Source: Rallus limicola (Eukaryota; Chordata; Aves; Gruiformes; Rallidae). Taken from it: a DNA stretch of 64,000 bases. The stretch spans positions 57,226,179-57,290,178 of the forward strand of contig JAKCOZ010000003.1 of assembly GCA_022605955.1 (NCBI GenBank), written 5' to 3'. The notes under the pieces were generated by a model, which made no database searches, was not told the DNA's origin, and saw only the letters and a program-made list of their open reading frames with translations. This document shows, in pieces, positions 63,653-64,000 of the stretch. The position numbers and the translations under genes are program-made. Position 1 is the stretch's first letter. Each line of letters begins with the position of its first letter.

Positions 63653-63720
63653 AAGGAATCTCAGAAACCACCTTTTGGCCTCTTTGGTGATCCTTTTGGC
63701 AACCCATTTGCATAGATCAG
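63653..63720 (+). CDS. DAB2: DAB2 exon 14, C-terminus and stop
   Basis: Acceptor TTCTTAG, stop TAG at 63,713-63,715, then five bases and a consensus donor GTAAGT at 63,721. It encodes residues 729-748, KESQKPPFGLFGDPFGNPFA. The final DPFGNPFA is identical to human, carrying a DPF and a terminal NPF for AP-2 and EH-domain partners. The donor just after the stop implies a separate 3' UTR exon. Confidence 0.96.
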
Positions 63721-63945
63721 GTAAGTCTTCACCTAATAAGGTAACCCACTTAGTTCTCTGAAAGCAATTTAGCAAAGAGCTGGTTGAAAATTTTGTTAGC
63801 TTAACTTCAACTGTTCTCTGATGTATGTGGCGCTCAGTACCTAGAGGAACATTTTCAGAGCACCTCTACTCAGACTTGTAAATAGCTACATTCTGGCTAA
63901 GCTTAGTCAGCTTCACTTTCTTAGAAATACTTCGTTCTTCCACAG

Positions 63946-64000
63946 ACTTAAGTCTCAAGGCCACAGTAGAGCTAGAATTCCTTTCACTGAAGGAAGTTAA
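63946..64000 (+). other. DAB2: possible DAB2 3' UTR exon start (partial)
   Basis: A plausible acceptor (TTCTTCCACAG, ending 63,945) follows the donor at 63,721 by 225 bases. If used, the terminal 3' UTR exon starts at 63,946 and runs off the window. No polyadenylation signal is visible before the edge. The acceptor could also be unused. Confidence 0.35.

Larger units (their letters stand above)
40081..63720 (+). other. DAB2: DAB2 gene, transcription unit (exon 1 to penultimate exon)
   Basis: Disabled homolog 2 is a cytoplasmic clathrin-associated sorting adaptor. Its PTB domain binds non-phosphorylated NPxY/FxNPxY signals of LDL-receptor family members and integrins as well as PI(4,5)P2; the rest recruits AP-2, clathrin, EH-domain proteins, SH3 proteins and myosin VI. 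It also acts in TGF-beta, Wnt and Ras signalling. Thirteen coding exons were joined by GT-AG junctions with matching phases, giving 2,247 nt (748 residues plus stop) against 770 residues in human. Residues by exon: 2, 1-31; 3, 32-78; 4, 79-111; 5, 112-155; 6, 156-181; 7, 182-189; 8, 190-205; 9, 206-226; 10, 227-438; 11, 439-488; 12, 489-697; 13, 698-728; 14, 729-748. The start of exon 1 is estimated from a TATA-like box. A further 3' UTR exon is expected at or beyond the right edge. Confidence 0.97.

Noticed and set aside
1..64000. CRISPR arrays, bacterial operons, rRNA or riboswitches
   Set aside because: No regularly spaced direct repeats or such genes; the window is clearly vertebrate nuclear DNA.

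Overview
The window is vertebrate genomic DNA, almost certainly from a neognath bird. Interspersed repeats are dominated by CR1 LINE fragments, the hallmark repeat of birds, and the one complete gene is split by GT-AG introns and encodes a Disabled-2 (DAB2) orthologue. DAB2 lies on chromosome Z in chicken, so Z linkage is likely here, but the window itself does not prove it.

Positions 1 to about 39,900 are a gene desert. I found no exon, RNA gene or CRISPR there. It holds CR1 fragments of at least four 3'-end types: one CR1 nested inside another (4,700-6,688), a long ORF1/EN/RT-bearing CR1 of about 2.9 kb (12,033-15,400) split by a 450-bp solo LTR with a 6-bp target duplication, and three closely related younger copies at 17.5, 24.4 and 26.1 kb. 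In mammals the 5' side of DAB2 faces a long gene-poor interval toward PTGER4, which fits.

At about 39,950-40,780 lie the DAB2 promoter and a CpG island, preceded by a 22-base G run. Noncoding exon 1 ends at 40,150 and carries a 7-codon uORF. A 12.3-kb first intron leads to the start codon at 52,531. Thirteen coding exons (52,531-63,715) keep a continuous frame of 2,247 nt (748 aa): an N-terminal PTB domain (exons 3-6), a large in-frame exon 10 with two DPF motifs, a proline-rich exon 12 with the conserved myosin VI-binding segment, and a C-terminal NPF. The 3' UTR continues past a donor at 63,721 and mostly lies beyond the window.

The main points for a second look are the reduced set of NPF endocytic motifs in this DAB2, a weak exon 12 donor with an alternative stop, the exon 1 uORF, the nested transposons, and an unexpectedly high CTAG density in DAB2 introns. 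I saw no sign of a wholly new biological system.
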